DNA from: Kribbella pratensis
GTDB lineage: Bacteria > Actinomycetota > Actinomycetes > Propionibacteriales > Kribbellaceae
Assembly (NCBI RefSeq): GCF_004366075.1
Contig: NZ_SODU01000002.1
Location: 884,647 to 948,646 of the forward strand
DNA length: 64,000 bases
Direction of reading: 5' to 3'
Position numbers and translations under genes: made by a program. Under the pieces are notes generated by a model that was given only the letters and a program-made list of their open reading frames with translations, had not been told where the DNA came from and ran no database searches. Positions 33,600 to 42,244 of the stretch are shown here, in pieces. How positions within the stretch are numbered: position 1 is the stretch's first letter; each line of letters starts with the position of its first letter.

Positions 33600-34865
33600 A
33601 TGCTGAACCGACGAATTCTGCTCACCTCCGCCGCCCTCGCCCCGCTCGCCACGTTCGCCGCCTCGCAACCAGCGGGGGCGAGCGCTCCCGGAGTAGCTGT
33701 CCCCACGCGGGGCGCCGCGTTCGCGACCGTCGGCGGCCGTGCGGTGCCCGTTCCGATTCGGCTTCCGCGGCCGACCGGTCCCTCTCCGGTCGGCACCACC
33801 GAGCTTCATCTGGTCGATGCCGGCCGTGACGACCCGTTCGTTCCAGGTCGCCCACGCGAGCTGATGATCAGCATCTGGTATCCGGCGACCCGGCTGACCG
33901 CGCCGGCGCCGTACCTCCCGCCGTTGACCGCCGAGGTGTTCGGCGAAGGCGCCGCGATTGCGCTGCAGCAACCCGTCGGGACGATCGACTGGGTCGGCGC
34001 CAAGAGTCACGCCGGACTGCTCGCCCCGGTCTGCCCCGGGAAGCGGCCGGTCGTGCTGTTCTCGCCGGGGTTCGGCGTTCCGCGCGGACTCGCGTCGATC
34101 AGCGTCACGGAGCTCGCCAGCCGCGGGTACGTCGTGGTGACCGTGGACCACACGTACGAGGTCTCAGCCGTCGAGTTCCCCGGTAACCGGATCGAAGTAC
34201 AGACCCTGCCGCCCGCGCCGTACGCGATGCTCGCCCGCACGACCCGCTTCGCCGACCTGCGGTTCGTCCTCGACAGCCTCACTCGCCTCGCCCGCGGCGA
34301 GAACCCGGACGCCGACCGACGCCGCCTCCCCAGGGGTCTCGGCGACCTCCTCGACCTCGACCGGATCGGGTCGTACGGCCACTCCGCCGGCGGCCTCAGC
34401 TCGATCGACCTGCTGGTCGCCGACCCGCGGATCCGCGCCGCCATCGACCTCGACGGCGAGCTCGGCTACGGGTACGACGACCCGGCCGACGCACCGACCG
34501 TCGCGAAGGGCACGAACCGCCCGTTCCTCCTGATGGGCTCGGGCGCGGTCGGCCCGGGCCCGCACGACCACCGTACGGACCCGTCCTGGGGCCTGTTCTG
34601 GGACCATTCGTCCGGCTGGAAGCGCGACCTGAACGTCCCGAACGGCCGCCACTACAGCTTCGTCGACTACCAGGCGCTGATCCCGTGGTTCCAGCGGTTC
34701 TTCACTGTCCCGGAGGAGCTCATCGCGAACACCATCGGTACGGCGAACGCCGACCAGGTACTGCGCGCCATGCGCACCTACATCCCGGCGTTCTTCGACC
34801 AGCATCTCCGGCACCGCCCGTACGACTGGACCCGTGCGCTGCCGGAGACGAGGTTCATTGCTTGA
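33600..34865 (+). CDS. Secreted alpha/beta hydrolase (PAF-acetylhydrolase-like)
   Basis: A 421-aa protein. The N-terminus MLNRRILLTSAALAPLATFAA is a signal peptide of Tat-like character (RR), ending near AGASA. The catalytic domain carries SIWYPA, VVLFSPGFGVPRGLA (oxyanion region) and the nucleophile serine S262 in GHSAGG. The arrangement resembles bacterial platelet-activating-factor acetylhydrolase/dienelactone hydrolase-like lipases. A late histidine (NGRHYSFVDY) is a good candidate for the triad. Its last 11 bases overlap the convergent CoA-transferase gene. Confidence 0.87.
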   Translation: MLNRRILLTSAALAPLATFAASQPAGASAPGVAVPTRGAAFATVGGRAVPVPIRLPRPTGPSPVGTTELHLVDAGRDDPFVPGRPRELMISIWYPATRLTAPAPYLPPLTAEVFGEGAAIALQQPVGTIDWVGAKSHAGLLAPVCPGKRPVVLFSPGFGVPRGLASISVTELASRGYVVVTVDHTYEVSAVEFPGNRIEVQTLPPAPYAMLARTTRFADLRFVLDSLTRLARGENPDADRRRLPRGLGDLLDLDRIGSYGHSAGGLSSIDLLVADPRIRAAIDLDGELGYGYDDPADAPTVAKGTNRPFLLMGSGAVGPGPHDHRTDPSWGLFWDHSSGWKRDLNVPNGRHYSFVDYQALIPWFQRFFTVPEELIANTIGTANADQVLRAMRTYIPAFFDQHLRHRPYDWTRALPETRFIA

Positions 34866-35484
34866 TCGGGGCGCCGGTCTTCTCCTGGAGTTCGTCGAAG
34901 GTGACGCCCTCGGCGAGCTCCACCAGCTGCAGACCGTCGTCCGTCACGTCCAGGACGGCGAGGTCCGTGATGATCCGGTTGACCACGCCGCGGCCCGTGT
35001 ACGGCAGGTCGCACTCCTCGAGGATCTTGTGCGAGCCGTCCTTGGCGACGTGCTCCATCAGCACGATCACCTTCTTCGCGCCGTGCACCAGGTCCATCGC
35101 GCCGCCCATCCCCTTGACCATCTTGCCGGGGATCATCCAGTTCGACAGGTCGCCCTTGGCCGACACCTGCATGGCGCCCAGGATGGCCGCGTCGATCGCG
35201 CCGCCGCGGATCATCCCGAAGGACAGCGACGAGTCGAAGAACGAGGCACCGGGCATCGTCGTGACGGTCTCCTTGCCGGCGTTGATCAGGTCCGGGTCCT
35301 CGTCACCCTCGACCGGGTACGGCCCGACGCCGAGGATGCCGTTCTCGGACTGCAGTACGACGGTGACGCCGTCCGGGATGTAGTTCGGGACCAGGGTCGG
35401 CAGGCCGATGCCCAGGTTCACGTACGAGCCGTCCTCGAGCTCGGCGGCGGCCCGGGCGGCCATCTGCTCACGGGTGAGTGGCAT
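34855..35484 (-). CDS. scoB: 3-oxoacid CoA-transferase subunit B
   Basis: Beta subunit (209 aa) of a succinyl-CoA:3-ketoacid CoA-transferase. YVNLGIGLPTLVPNYIP leads to the catalytic glutamate E47 in SENGILGVGP, then AGKETVTTMPGASFFDS and GGAMDLVHGAKKVIVLMEH. It moves CoA from succinyl-CoA to a 3-oxoacid, either for ketone-body use or beta-ketoadipate breakdown (PcaJ type). ATG 35484 is one base after the subunit A stop, so the two are translated from one message. Confidence 0.93.
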   Translation of the reverse strand: MPLTREQMAARAAAELEDGSYVNLGIGLPTLVPNYIPDGVTVVLQSENGILGVGPYPVEGDEDPDLINAGKETVTTMPGASFFDSSLSFGMIRGGAIDAAILGAMQVSAKGDLSNWMIPGKMVKGMGGAMDLVHGAKKVIVLMEHVAKDGSHKILEECDLPYTGRGVVNRIITDLAVLDVTDDGLQLVELAEGVTFDELQEKTGAPIKQ

Positions 35485-35485
35485 C

Positions 35486-36274
35486 TCAGGCCTCCAGCTT
35501 CTCGCGCTGAGCCTCGTAGGACTCCCGCGGTTGCACGGTGCGCTTCTCGATCCGCTTCTCGATGTCCTTGCCGACCGCAACGACGCGCTGGACGTAGACA
35601 CCGGGTAGGTGGATCGAGTCGGGGTCCAGCTCACCAGGCTGGACCAGTTCCTCGACCTGCGCGATGGTCACCCGGCCGGCCATCGCGGCCAGCGGGTTGA
35701 AGTTCCGCGCGCTGCGGTCGAAGACCAGGTTCCCGTGGGTGTCGCCCTTGAGTGCGTGCACCAGCCCGAAGTCGGTGGTGATCGATTCCTCCAGCACGTA
35801 CGTCGTACCGTTGATCTCCCGCGTCTCCTTGGGCTCCGACGCCTTCGCGACCGAACCGTCCGCGTTGTACTTCTGCGGCAGCCCACCCTCGGCGACCTGC
35901 GTCCCGACGCCGGCCAGGGTGAAGAACGCGGCGATCCCGCAGCCGCCGGCCCGGAGCTTCTCGGCCAGCGTGCCCTGCGGGGTCAGCTCGACCTCCAGTT
36001 CCCCGGACAGGAACTGCCGGGCGAACTCCTTGTTCTCCCCGACGTACGACGACGTCATCTTGGCGATCCGCTTGTCGGCGAGCAGGATGCCGAGTCCCCA
36101 GTCGTCGACGCCGCAGTTGTTCGACACGACGCTGAGCCCGGAGACCCCCTTGTCGTGCAGAGCGCTGATGAGCTGCATCGGATTGCCGCACAACCCGAAG
36201 CCGCCGACGGCCAGGCTTGCGCCGTCCCCGATGTCCGCCACCGCTTCCTGCGGCGACCCGTACGTCTTGTCCAT
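35486..36274 (-). CDS. scoA: 3-oxoacid CoA-transferase subunit A
   Basis: Alpha subunit (262 aa). The CoA-binding glycine loop LAVGGFGLCGNPMQLI, NNCGVDDWGLGILLADKRI, the GTLAEKLRAGGCGIAAFFT segment and the VFDRSARNFNPLAAMAGRVTIAQVEELV end are characteristic. It is the first gene of the scoAB pair. About 80 bases upstream lies a 16-bp palindrome likely to be a regulator's operator. Confidence 0.93.
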   Translation of the reverse strand: MDKTYGSPQEAVADIGDGASLAVGGFGLCGNPMQLISALHDKGVSGLSVVSNNCGVDDWGLGILLADKRIAKMTSSYVGENKEFARQFLSGELEVELTPQGTLAEKLRAGGCGIAAFFTLAGVGTQVAEGGLPQKYNADGSVAKASEPKETREINGTTYVLEESITTDFGLVHALKGDTHGNLVFDRSARNFNPLAAMAGRVTIAQVEELVQPGELDPDSIHLPGVYVQRVVAVGKDIEKRIEKRTVQPRESYEAQREKLEA

Positions 36275-36353
36275 CAGCTGCTCCGTTGCAGTGGCCGGTG
36301 TGTCTTCTGCCGATTCGCTCCGACTCTAACCAGCCGACCCGTGTCCCGCGATG

Positions 36354-36369
36354 TGAGTGGTACCACTCA
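36354..36369. promoter_or_regulatory. 16-bp palindrome upstream of scoAB
   Basis: TGAGTGGTACCACTCA is a perfect palindrome, 80 bases before the scoA start and 17 bases past the end of the TPR gene. Its TGGTACCA core resembles operators of GntR/FadR-type or related fatty-acid and aromatic-acid regulators. No regulator gene lies next to it, so the binding protein is unknown. Confidence 0.55.
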
Positions 36370-36385
36370 GGTATGTGGTCGGGTG

Positions 36386-37327
36386 CTACGCGGAGGCTTC
36401 GGACGCATTCAGTGCCGCCAGTTCGTGCAGTGCCTCGTAGTGCGCGTCGTCCAGCTCAGGGATGGTGAGTACGGCGGACAGGTGCGCGCGGGCGGCCTGG
36501 AGATTGCCGAAGCCGCGCGCCGTACGCGCCAAACCGACCCGTGCCGCCGCAACGGTCTCCGGTTGATCAGCGTGCTCTCCGATCGACAGGGCCCGGCTGT
36601 AGTCCGCGTGCGCGTCCTCCAGCTTCCCCTGCCGTCGGTAGAGCTCGGCACGCTCGCACAGCAGCAGTGCGGTCTCGTCTGCGAGGCACAGCTGCTCGGC
36701 GAGCTCCAGCGCCTCGGTGGTGACGTCCAGCGGCTCGTCTACGACCTGCCGGAGCGCGCTGAGGGCAAGGAACATGCCCCACCGGTCCTCCAGCATCCGG
36801 AAGCGGCCCAGCGCCGTACGTAGGCTCTGTGCCGCGTCACCCGGTGCGGCTGTCGTCAGACCGGGGTAGCCACGGCACAGCTCCACAGCTGCCCGTGTCC
36901 ACGCGTCACCGGCCTCGTTGCGCTCCAGCACGTCCTCGACCACAGCAGCCGGTTCGAACGGCCCGAACACGAGTGACCACAGCAGCACCGTCACGGAGTA
37001 CCGGAACGGGCCGGTGGTCGTCAGCACGATCTGCTGGGCCAGCTCCACCTGCTCCTGCTCAGCCGAGGCCGCGCCATGGATGACGGCCAGCAGATACTCC
37101 TCGTCGAGCCCGACCGGGACGGTCCGGCCGAGCATGCTGAGCACCCGCTCGGCCGCGGCCGCAGCCTCGTCCTGGAGCCCGTTCGACCACCAGTACGCCG
37201 AATAGCGCGCAACCAGCCGTAAGGCGGTCCGCAGGTCGCTCTCACACGCGCGCTCGATCGCGCTGACGACCTGGTCCGCCTCCAGACTGTGTGGTTCGCC
37301 GGAGCCCCCCAAGTTCACGTGCTTCAT
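36386..37327 (-). CDS. TPR-repeat protein
   Basis: A 313-aa all-helical protein. The C-terminal half has TPR-like helices (LCERAELYRRQGKLEDAHADYSRALSIGEHAD, then a second AAARVGLARTARGFGNLQAARAHLSAVL). The rest also looks like helical repeats, with SAYWWSNGLQDEAAAAAERVLSML. The pattern resembles the C-terminal repeat part of AfsR/LuxR-type regulators, but no DNA-binding or NB-ARC domain is present. It could be an adaptor or a separated regulator module. It starts at ATG 37327 and lies on the same strand as scoAB. Confidence 0.65.
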   Translation of the reverse strand: MKHVNLGGSGEPHSLEADQVVSAIERACESDLRTALRLVARYSAYWWSNGLQDEAAAAAERVLSMLGRTVPVGLDEEYLLAVIHGAASAEQEQVELAQQIVLTTTGPFRYSVTVLLWSLVFGPFEPAAVVEDVLERNEAGDAWTRAAVELCRGYPGLTTAAPGDAAQSLRTALGRFRMLEDRWGMFLALSALRQVVDEPLDVTTEALELAEQLCLADETALLLCERAELYRRQGKLEDAHADYSRALSIGEHADQPETVAAARVGLARTARGFGNLQAARAHLSAVLTIPELDDAHYEALHELAALNASEASA

Positions 37328-37361
37328 TGTCGCTCGCCCGTGTTAACGCCGTGTCACGGGG

Positions 37362-38060
37362 TCAGAAACGGAGAACGCCCCAGGTGGCGGGCCGGTGCAT
37401 GTCCGCGATGCCCTGCGGTGACCAGACCCAGAACTCGCAGTCGTCGCCCTTCACGTACGCGCCGTCGACGACCTCGTGCGGCCACTCGCAGCGCATCAGG
37501 TTCATCCGCCACTCGTCACCCGGGTTCGGCGGCGTCGCCCGCCCCTCGTTGTACGGCGCGAGCTCGGCCCACGGTACGGCGATCTCCGCCGACCACCCGG
37601 TGTCCGTGTCGGACGGGTCGTTGAGCGTGCCGTCGACGTGGACCGCGGTCCGCAGACCGGGCAGGTTCGTCGGGTCGATCGGCACGCCGCCGTCGACGTA
37701 CGGCTTCGGCAGCGTGAGCTCCCAGATCGTCCCGAGTGGGTTGATCTCGAACTCGTAGTAGTTCTGCCCGTCTCCGTCCGGGTCGAGGAACAGTTCGAAG
37801 TTGTTCTCGTGGAACAGCTTGCTGTTGTGCTCGGTCATCGTCGACCAGACGTGTGGCTCCTCGAGCAGGCCGCCGACGTACAGGTACTCGTCGTCGTACA
37901 TCAGCTTCGCCCGGGTCAGGAACCGCGGCGTGGGGCCGTCGTGGATCGGGACGAAGGCGGTCGTCCACGGCGCGGCCTGCCAGGCCGGGTCGGTCAGGGT
38001 GCCGTCGAGGTTCGGCGTGGTGGCGGTCCGCGGGCACTCGTAGACGGGCAGGTCAGGCAT
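37362..38060 (-). CDS. Carbohydrate-binding CBM9-like domain protein
   Basis: A 232-aa protein consisting of one CBM9/DOMON-like beta-sandwich: TPNLDGTLTDPAWQAAPW at the start, LMYDDEYLYVGGLLEEPHVW, FELFLDPDGDGQNYYEFEINPLGTIWEL, WSAEIAVPWAELAPY and the ending WGVLRF. These match the carbohydrate-binding family 9-like proteins usually attached to, or secreted with, glycoside hydrolases. No signal peptide is visible, so it may be cytosolic. ATG 38060 overlaps the previous membrane protein's stop; GTG 38066 is also possible. Confidence 0.85.
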   Translation of the reverse strand: MPDLPVYECPRTATTPNLDGTLTDPAWQAAPWTTAFVPIHDGPTPRFLTRAKLMYDDEYLYVGGLLEEPHVWSTMTEHNSKLFHENNFELFLDPDGDGQNYYEFEINPLGTIWELTLPKPYVDGGVPIDPTNLPGLRTAVHVDGTLNDPSDTDTGWSAEIAVPWAELAPYNEGRATPPNPGDEWRMNLMRCEWPHEVVDGAYVKGDDCEFWVWSPQGIADMHRPATWGVLRF

Positions 38061-38538
38061 CGGCACGCTCCAGCAGTCGGGCGAGAAGGTTGGCGAGCAG
38101 GAAGGTGACGGCGGTCAGCACCGGTACGACGGCGAGGATCCACGGCGAGTCGAGATGGCCGGTCAGGAACGCCACCACCAGCGCGACCATGAACGCGACG
38201 CCGAGGAACGGGATCAGCTTCGGGTGCGGCATCGCCAGCCGGCTGAGCGCCGTACCGCCGAGCACCATCGTGACGACCACGATCAAGATCAGCAGCGGAA
38301 GCCCGAGAGCCCCGCAGTTCGTGGTGTCCCGGAACCGCTCGCAGCCGCGCTCACTCAGCCACACCAGCGCGATGGTCGCGAACCCGCACAGCAGCCCGAC
38401 GACGGCAAGAATCAGCCCCGGCGGCAGCGGCGGCGCGTCGTACCGCCCCGGGCGCTCCTCCTCCGCCTCGTCGTCGGCGGCCTCCAGCACGGCCTCCAGA
38501 TCGTCCGGCATCCGGTCGCCGTCGTCCTCCTGACTCAT
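38053..38538 (-). CDS. Small membrane protein with acidic N-terminus
   Basis: A 161-aa protein. The first 40 residues are strongly acidic (PDDLEAVLEAADDEAEEERPGR), followed by four hydrophobic helices (LILAVVGLLCGFATIALVW, LPLLILIVVVTMVLGG, LIPFLGVAFMVALVVAFL and ILAVVPVLTAVTFLLANLL). Two cysteines (CERFRDTTNC) lie in the first outer loop. No family recognised. It lies between lipB and the CBM9 gene in one direction and overlaps the latter. Confidence 0.7.
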   Translation of the reverse strand: MSQEDDGDRMPDDLEAVLEAADDEAEEERPGRYDAPPLPPGLILAVVGLLCGFATIALVWLSERGCERFRDTTNCGALGLPLLILIVVVTMVLGGTALSRLAMPHPKLIPFLGVAFMVALVVAFLTGHLDSPWILAVVPVLTAVTFLLANLLARLLERADA

Positions 38539-38547
38539 TGCGGCAGG

Positions 38548-39177
38548 CTATCGGGCTCCCAGGCTGTTCGCGATGGCATCGCGCACCTCGGCGTCGGTGG
38601 GCGCGGCGAGGCCCTGCTCCGCGGCCAGTTCGGCGAGCGAGACCATCGTGACGTCGTGCAGCCCGCAGCTGGTGAACGTGTGAAACACGGTCATGTCCGG
38701 GTCTACGTTCACCGAGAACCCGTGACTGGTCACACCGCGCCGGATCCGCATGCCGATCGAGCACAGCTTCCGGCCGTCCTCGGTCCAGACACCGACGAGG
38801 CTGCTGGCGCCCTTCGGCGTGTCCCGGCGTACGAGCGGGAAACCGAGCGACCCGAGAGCCTCGATCAGGCCGTTCTCGACCCAGCGCACGATGTCGACCG
38901 GTCCGCGCTGGTGCAGGTCGATCACCAGGTAGCCGACCAGCTGTCCGGGGCCGTGGTACGTCGCGAAGCCGCCGCGGTCGACCTGCACCCTCGGGATCGC
39001 GGCCGCCTCCGCGGGCAGGTCGTCGAGGACGGTCCTTGGTCCGTAGGTGATCACCGGCGGATGACTCAGCAGGAACAGACGGTCCTCGGCCTTCCCCTCG
39101 ACGCGCTCTTCGACCCAACCACGCATGTCCTTCGCGGCGACGTCGTACTCCACCTCGCCGAGATCAACCCGCTCCAT
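38548..39177 (-). CDS. lipB: Octanoyltransferase (lipoate biosynthesis)
   Basis: Transfers octanoate from acyl carrier protein to lipoyl domains. The 209-aa protein has the invariant RGGFATYHGPGQLVGYLVIDL, the lysine K137 in RKLCSIGMRI, and the catalytic cysteine C171 in FTSCGLHD with the preceding SHGFSVNV. All key residues are present. LipA is not in the window. The following TM protein gene starts 9 bases after its stop. Confidence 0.95.
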   Translation of the reverse strand: MERVDLGEVEYDVAAKDMRGWVEERVEGKAEDRLFLLSHPPVITYGPRTVLDDLPAEAAAIPRVQVDRGGFATYHGPGQLVGYLVIDLHQRGPVDIVRWVENGLIEALGSLGFPLVRRDTPKGASSLVGVWTEDGRKLCSIGMRIRRGVTSHGFSVNVDPDMTVFHTFTSCGLHDVTMVSLAELAAEQGLAAPTDAEVRDAIANSLGAR

Positions 39178-39181
39178 GCGT

Positions 39182-40537
39182 TCAGATTAGGCCGTACGGT
39201 GCGCGGCGCAGGACGTCGTACAGGAGCCGGCGGTCGAGCACGTTGCCCTCCGGCTCCAGCCAGTTGAGGAGTTCGCGGTCGGCGGACCGTGCGGACAGGC
39301 ACGTCACGGCGGCCTCGGAGCCGGAGTCCGTCATGATCCCGCCCTGGCCCTCCACGGTCGGGTGGACGATCAGGAAGCCGCGTACCTGAGCCGTCCGCAG
39401 CCGTCCGCTCCAGGCAGCAACGGCGGCCTCCAGCGCGGGCACCGGGCTGTCGATCGGCTGGCCGTTGAAGACGAGGGACCCGTAGGCGTCGAGGGAGTAC
39501 GCGCCGGGCGATCCCACCAGCGACACGATCAGCGCGACGCGGTGCCCGTTGAGCAGCATGTGATCGACGGCGACGGCACCGAGTTGCGCACCGTGCACCA
39601 GCTTCGCCGCGGGCAATGCGCCGACCACAGGGTCGAGGAGGCTGGCCGTACGCCGCTGCAGCAGCACGTCGTACGCCGAGATCGGTGCGGCGAGCGCATC
39701 GTCGACGAGCGGCTCGCCGGGACGGCCCCACAGGTTGAACTCGTACGCCGCGGTCCGGTCGATCGCGAGATCCAGCGCGTGCGCTTTCGACCAGCGACCG
39801 GTGAGGATCCGAACCACCACCAGACCCGCGACGACCGCGCCGAGCAGAATCCGGCCGACCGTGGACGCGCCGCTCGCCGCGAACGGATTGAACGTCAGGA
39901 TCAGCGCCAGCAGGAAGAAGGCCGCGGTGAGGACGCCGAGCGTCTTGAACAGGCCGCCGAGCGGCACTCGCCTGCTCCAGTGCGGTGGCATCGCCACCAC
40001 GATCATCGCGGCGGTGCCGACGCCGAAGACAACGTCCCAGAAGCCGTGGTAGTCGATGCTGACAAGGATCCAGATGACGAGCGCGCAGAAGACGGTCAGC
40101 GCGACGAGGGCAGGAGCCCGCCAGCGGCCGAAGGGCGGACCGACGAGGATGGGCCCTGCATCCACCGGTTGGACCCGCTCACCGGTCGTCCTGGGCTGCT
40201 CCGGCTGCTCGCTCGACGAGCTCGACGTGCTGGACCAGGGCTGGTCGGTCGACCAGCTCCAGGTGGGCTCAGGCTCGGGCTGTGGATCAGGGTGGGGCTG
40301 CGGATCCGGCTTGCGGGTGGTCGTCGTCGACTGGCCGGCGAGCAGGCGGTCGTAGGAGGCGCGCTTGGCCGGGTCTGAGAGCGTGTTCCAGGCTTCCTGC
40401 ACGAGGCGGAAGAGTGCCGCGTTGCCGCCCTGGTCCGGATGGACCTGGCGAACGAGCTTCCGGTACGCGGTCTTGATCTCGGCGGCGCTGGCCGTGCGCT
40501 CGACATTCAGCACTTCGTAGTGATCGGCCCCGCTCAC
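39182..40537 (-). CDS. J-domain protein with central membrane segment
   Basis: A 451-aa protein. An N-terminal DnaJ domain (residues 1-65, YEVLNVERTASAAEIKTAYRKLVRQVHPDQGG) has the HPD motif intact. A Pro/Ser/Thr/Gln-rich linker follows (about 70-130), then four to five hydrophobic helices (about 140-260), and a C-terminal cytosolic domain with an AVDHMLLNGHRVALIVSL strand pair, reminiscent of NERD-type nuclease-like domains. GTG 40537 has GGAGG upstream. It probably recruits an Hsp70 (DnaK) to the membrane; the client is unknown. Confidence 0.8.
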   Translation of the reverse strand: MSGADHYEVLNVERTASAAEIKTAYRKLVRQVHPDQGGNAALFRLVQEAWNTLSDPAKRASYDRLLAGQSTTTTRKPDPQPHPDPQPEPEPTWSWSTDQPWSSTSSSSSEQPEQPRTTGERVQPVDAGPILVGPPFGRWRAPALVALTVFCALVIWILVSIDYHGFWDVVFGVGTAAMIVVAMPPHWSRRVPLGGLFKTLGVLTAAFFLLALILTFNPFAASGASTVGRILLGAVVAGLVVVRILTGRWSKAHALDLAIDRTAAYEFNLWGRPGEPLVDDALAAPISAYDVLLQRRTASLLDPVVGALPAAKLVHGAQLGAVAVDHMLLNGHRVALIVSLVGSPGAYSLDAYGSLVFNGQPIDSPVPALEAAVAAWSGRLRTAQVRGFLIVHPTVEGQGGIMTDSGSEAAVTCLSARSADRELLNWLEPEGNVLDRRLLYDVLRRAPYGLI

Positions 40538-40568
40538 CCCAGCACCTCCGCGACACGACAGAACGCAC

Positions 40569-40600
40569 TGAGGGCCAGTCACCGCAGTGACTGACCCTCA
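40569..40600 (-). terminator. Terminator of the tRNA-Pro gene
   Basis: A 14-bp stem with a single G-T wobble (minus strand TGAGGGTCAGTCAC / GTGACTGGCCCTCA) and a 4-base loop lies 4 bases after the CCA end of the tRNA and upstream of the J-domain gene. Confidence 0.75.
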
Positions 40601-40604
40601 ATGG

Positions 40605-40681
<77 letters not shown>

Positions 40682-40705
40682 AAGTCGCGAGTAGCTTACA
40701 TGGGC

Positions 40706-41641
40706 TCAGCGTCCGGACGAAATCGGGTTATTGCGTGGGACGAGGGTGAGCAAGGTCGCCTCGGGGCGGCAGGCGAAACGGACCGGCGCGTACGGCGACG
40801 TACCGAGCCCTGCCGACACGTGCAACGCCGCCTGACGGCCGCCGTACCCCCAGGTCGACAGGCCCTTCACGCGCGACGTGTCGAGGTCGCAGTTCGTCAC
40901 CAGGGCGCCGTACAACGGCACTGCCAGCTGACCGCCGTGCGTGTGACCGGCGAGGACCAGCGGATAACCGTCGCCGACGAAGCCGTTCAGGACCCGCTGG
41001 TACGGCGCGTGCGTGACGCCGATCGACAGGTCCGCCGTCGGGTCGATCTCGCCCGCGACCTCGTCGTACCGGTCGCGCCTGATGTGCGGGTCGTCGGTGC
41101 CGGCGAAGTCCAGGCGCAGGCCGTTCACCTTCAGGGTGGCCTTGGCGTTGTTCAGGTCCGTCCAGCCGGCGCCGCTGAACGCACGGCGCATCTCCTCGTA
41201 CGGCAGGTCGGGCCCGTGCGGCTTGTGGCGCTGCTTGTTCGCGGGCAGCAGGTACTTGCCCGGGTTCTTGAAGTGCGGCTTCCAGTAGTCGTTGGAGCCG
41301 AACACGAACACGCCAGGAAGATCGAGCAGATCGCCGTACGCACGGAGCAGAGGAGGAACCGAATGCTCGCTCGCGAGGTTGTCGCCGGTGTTGACGATCA
41401 GGTCGGGCTCGAGCGCGGCCAGGTCGTTGACCCAGCGGACCTTCTTCTCCTGTGTGGGCATCAGGTGCAGGTCGGACAGGTGCAGCACCCGCAGCGGCGC
41501 GGTCCCCTCCGGCAGCACGGGCACCGTCACTCTGCGCAGGGTGAACCAGCGCACCTCGATGCCCGCCGCGTATGCGACACATGCGGCGCCGATGGCGCTG
41601 ACAACGCCCGTAGTCTTCAGGGCGGTCCTGACGATGCTCAT
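40706..41641 (-). CDS. Membrane-anchored metallophosphoesterase
   Basis: A 311-aa calcineurin-like phosphoesterase with one N-terminal hydrophobic helix. Metal ligands are visible as LHLSDLHLMP, VNTGDNLAS, FGSNDYWKPH (in place of GNHD), VTHAPYQR and LAGHTHGGQL. The family is linked to envelope metabolism in Actinobacteria, and in mycobacteria the Rv3683-type protein sits next to PonA2. It is divergent from YqeY with only 26 bases between the start codons, so the promoters must overlap. Confidence 0.92.
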   Translation of the reverse strand: MSIVRTALKTTGVVSAIGAACVAYAAGIEVRWFTLRRVTVPVLPEGTAPLRVLHLSDLHLMPTQEKKVRWVNDLAALEPDLIVNTGDNLASEHSVPPLLRAYGDLLDLPGVFVFGSNDYWKPHFKNPGKYLLPANKQRHKPHGPDLPYEEMRRAFSGAGWTDLNNAKATLKVNGLRLDFAGTDDPHIRRDRYDEVAGEIDPTADLSIGVTHAPYQRVLNGFVGDGYPLVLAGHTHGGQLAVPLYGALVTNCDLDTSRVKGLSTWGYGGRQAALHVSAGLGTSPYAPVRFACRPEATLLTLVPRNNPISSGR

Positions 41642-41667
41642 TTCACCAGCCTGCCACAATCTCAGGT

Positions 41668-42135
41668 ATGTCCAACTCCGGAATGAAGCAGCGCCTGCAC
41701 GACGACATGACCGCCGCCCTCAAGGCGCGCGACGAGATCCGCAAGTCGACGCTGCGGATGGCGCTCACGGCAATCACCAAGGCGGAGGTGGCCGGTAAAG
41801 AGGCCCGCGAGCTCACCGACGCCGAGATCGTCGACGTACTCAGCTCCGAGGCCAAGAAGCGCCGCGAGTCCGTCATCGCCTACCGCGACGCCGGCCGCGC
41901 CGAGCTCGCCGAGAAGGAGCAGGCCGAGGCGGACATCCTGGCCGACTACCTCCCCGAGCAGCTCACCGAGGACGAGATCAAGGCCCTGGTCACCGAGACC
42001 ATCGCCGCCACCGGCGCCGCCGAACTCGGCCCCCGCGGCATCGGCAAGGTCATGGGCGCCCTCCAACCCAAGGTCAAAGGCAAAGCCGACGGCGCGGTCG
42101 TCTCCGCCGAAGTAAAACGCCAACTCGGCGCATAG
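41668..42135 (+). CDS. GatB/YqeY family protein
   Basis: A 155-aa protein matching YqeY: MKQRLHDDMTAALKARDEIRKSTLRM, IVDVLSSEAKKRRESVIAYRDAGR, ADYLPEQLTEDEIKALV and the GKVMGALQPKVKGKADGAVVSAEVKRQL tail shared with the C-terminal domain of the GatB amidotransferase subunit. Its role is unclear, but tRNA-related or amidotransferase-like function has been proposed for the family. After its stop the base composition becomes clearly more AT-rich. Confidence 0.95.
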   Translation: MSNSGMKQRLHDDMTAALKARDEIRKSTLRMALTAITKAEVAGKEARELTDAEIVDVLSSEAKKRRESVIAYRDAGRAELAEKEQAEADILADYLPEQLTEDEIKALVTETIAATGAAELGPRGIGKVMGALQPKVKGKADGAVVSAEVKRQLGA

Positions 42136-42174
42136 TGAACTTCTTGCAACAAGCTGCAATTCTCCGTAGGAACC

Positions 42175-42204
42175 TTGCAGGGCCTGCCGGTCTGCCCATA
42201 AGTT
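42175..42204 (+). promoter_or_regulatory. Candidate promoter of the DUF2690 gene
   Basis: TTGCAG (42175-42180) and TAAGTT (42199-42204) with an 18-base spacer lie 40 bases upstream of the ATG. The surrounding DNA is AT-rich for this genome. The -10 match is only moderate. Confidence 0.3.
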
Positions 42205-42244
42205 GTGACGGCACGACTACGTAAGGTTCACAAGGGGGCAAGTG

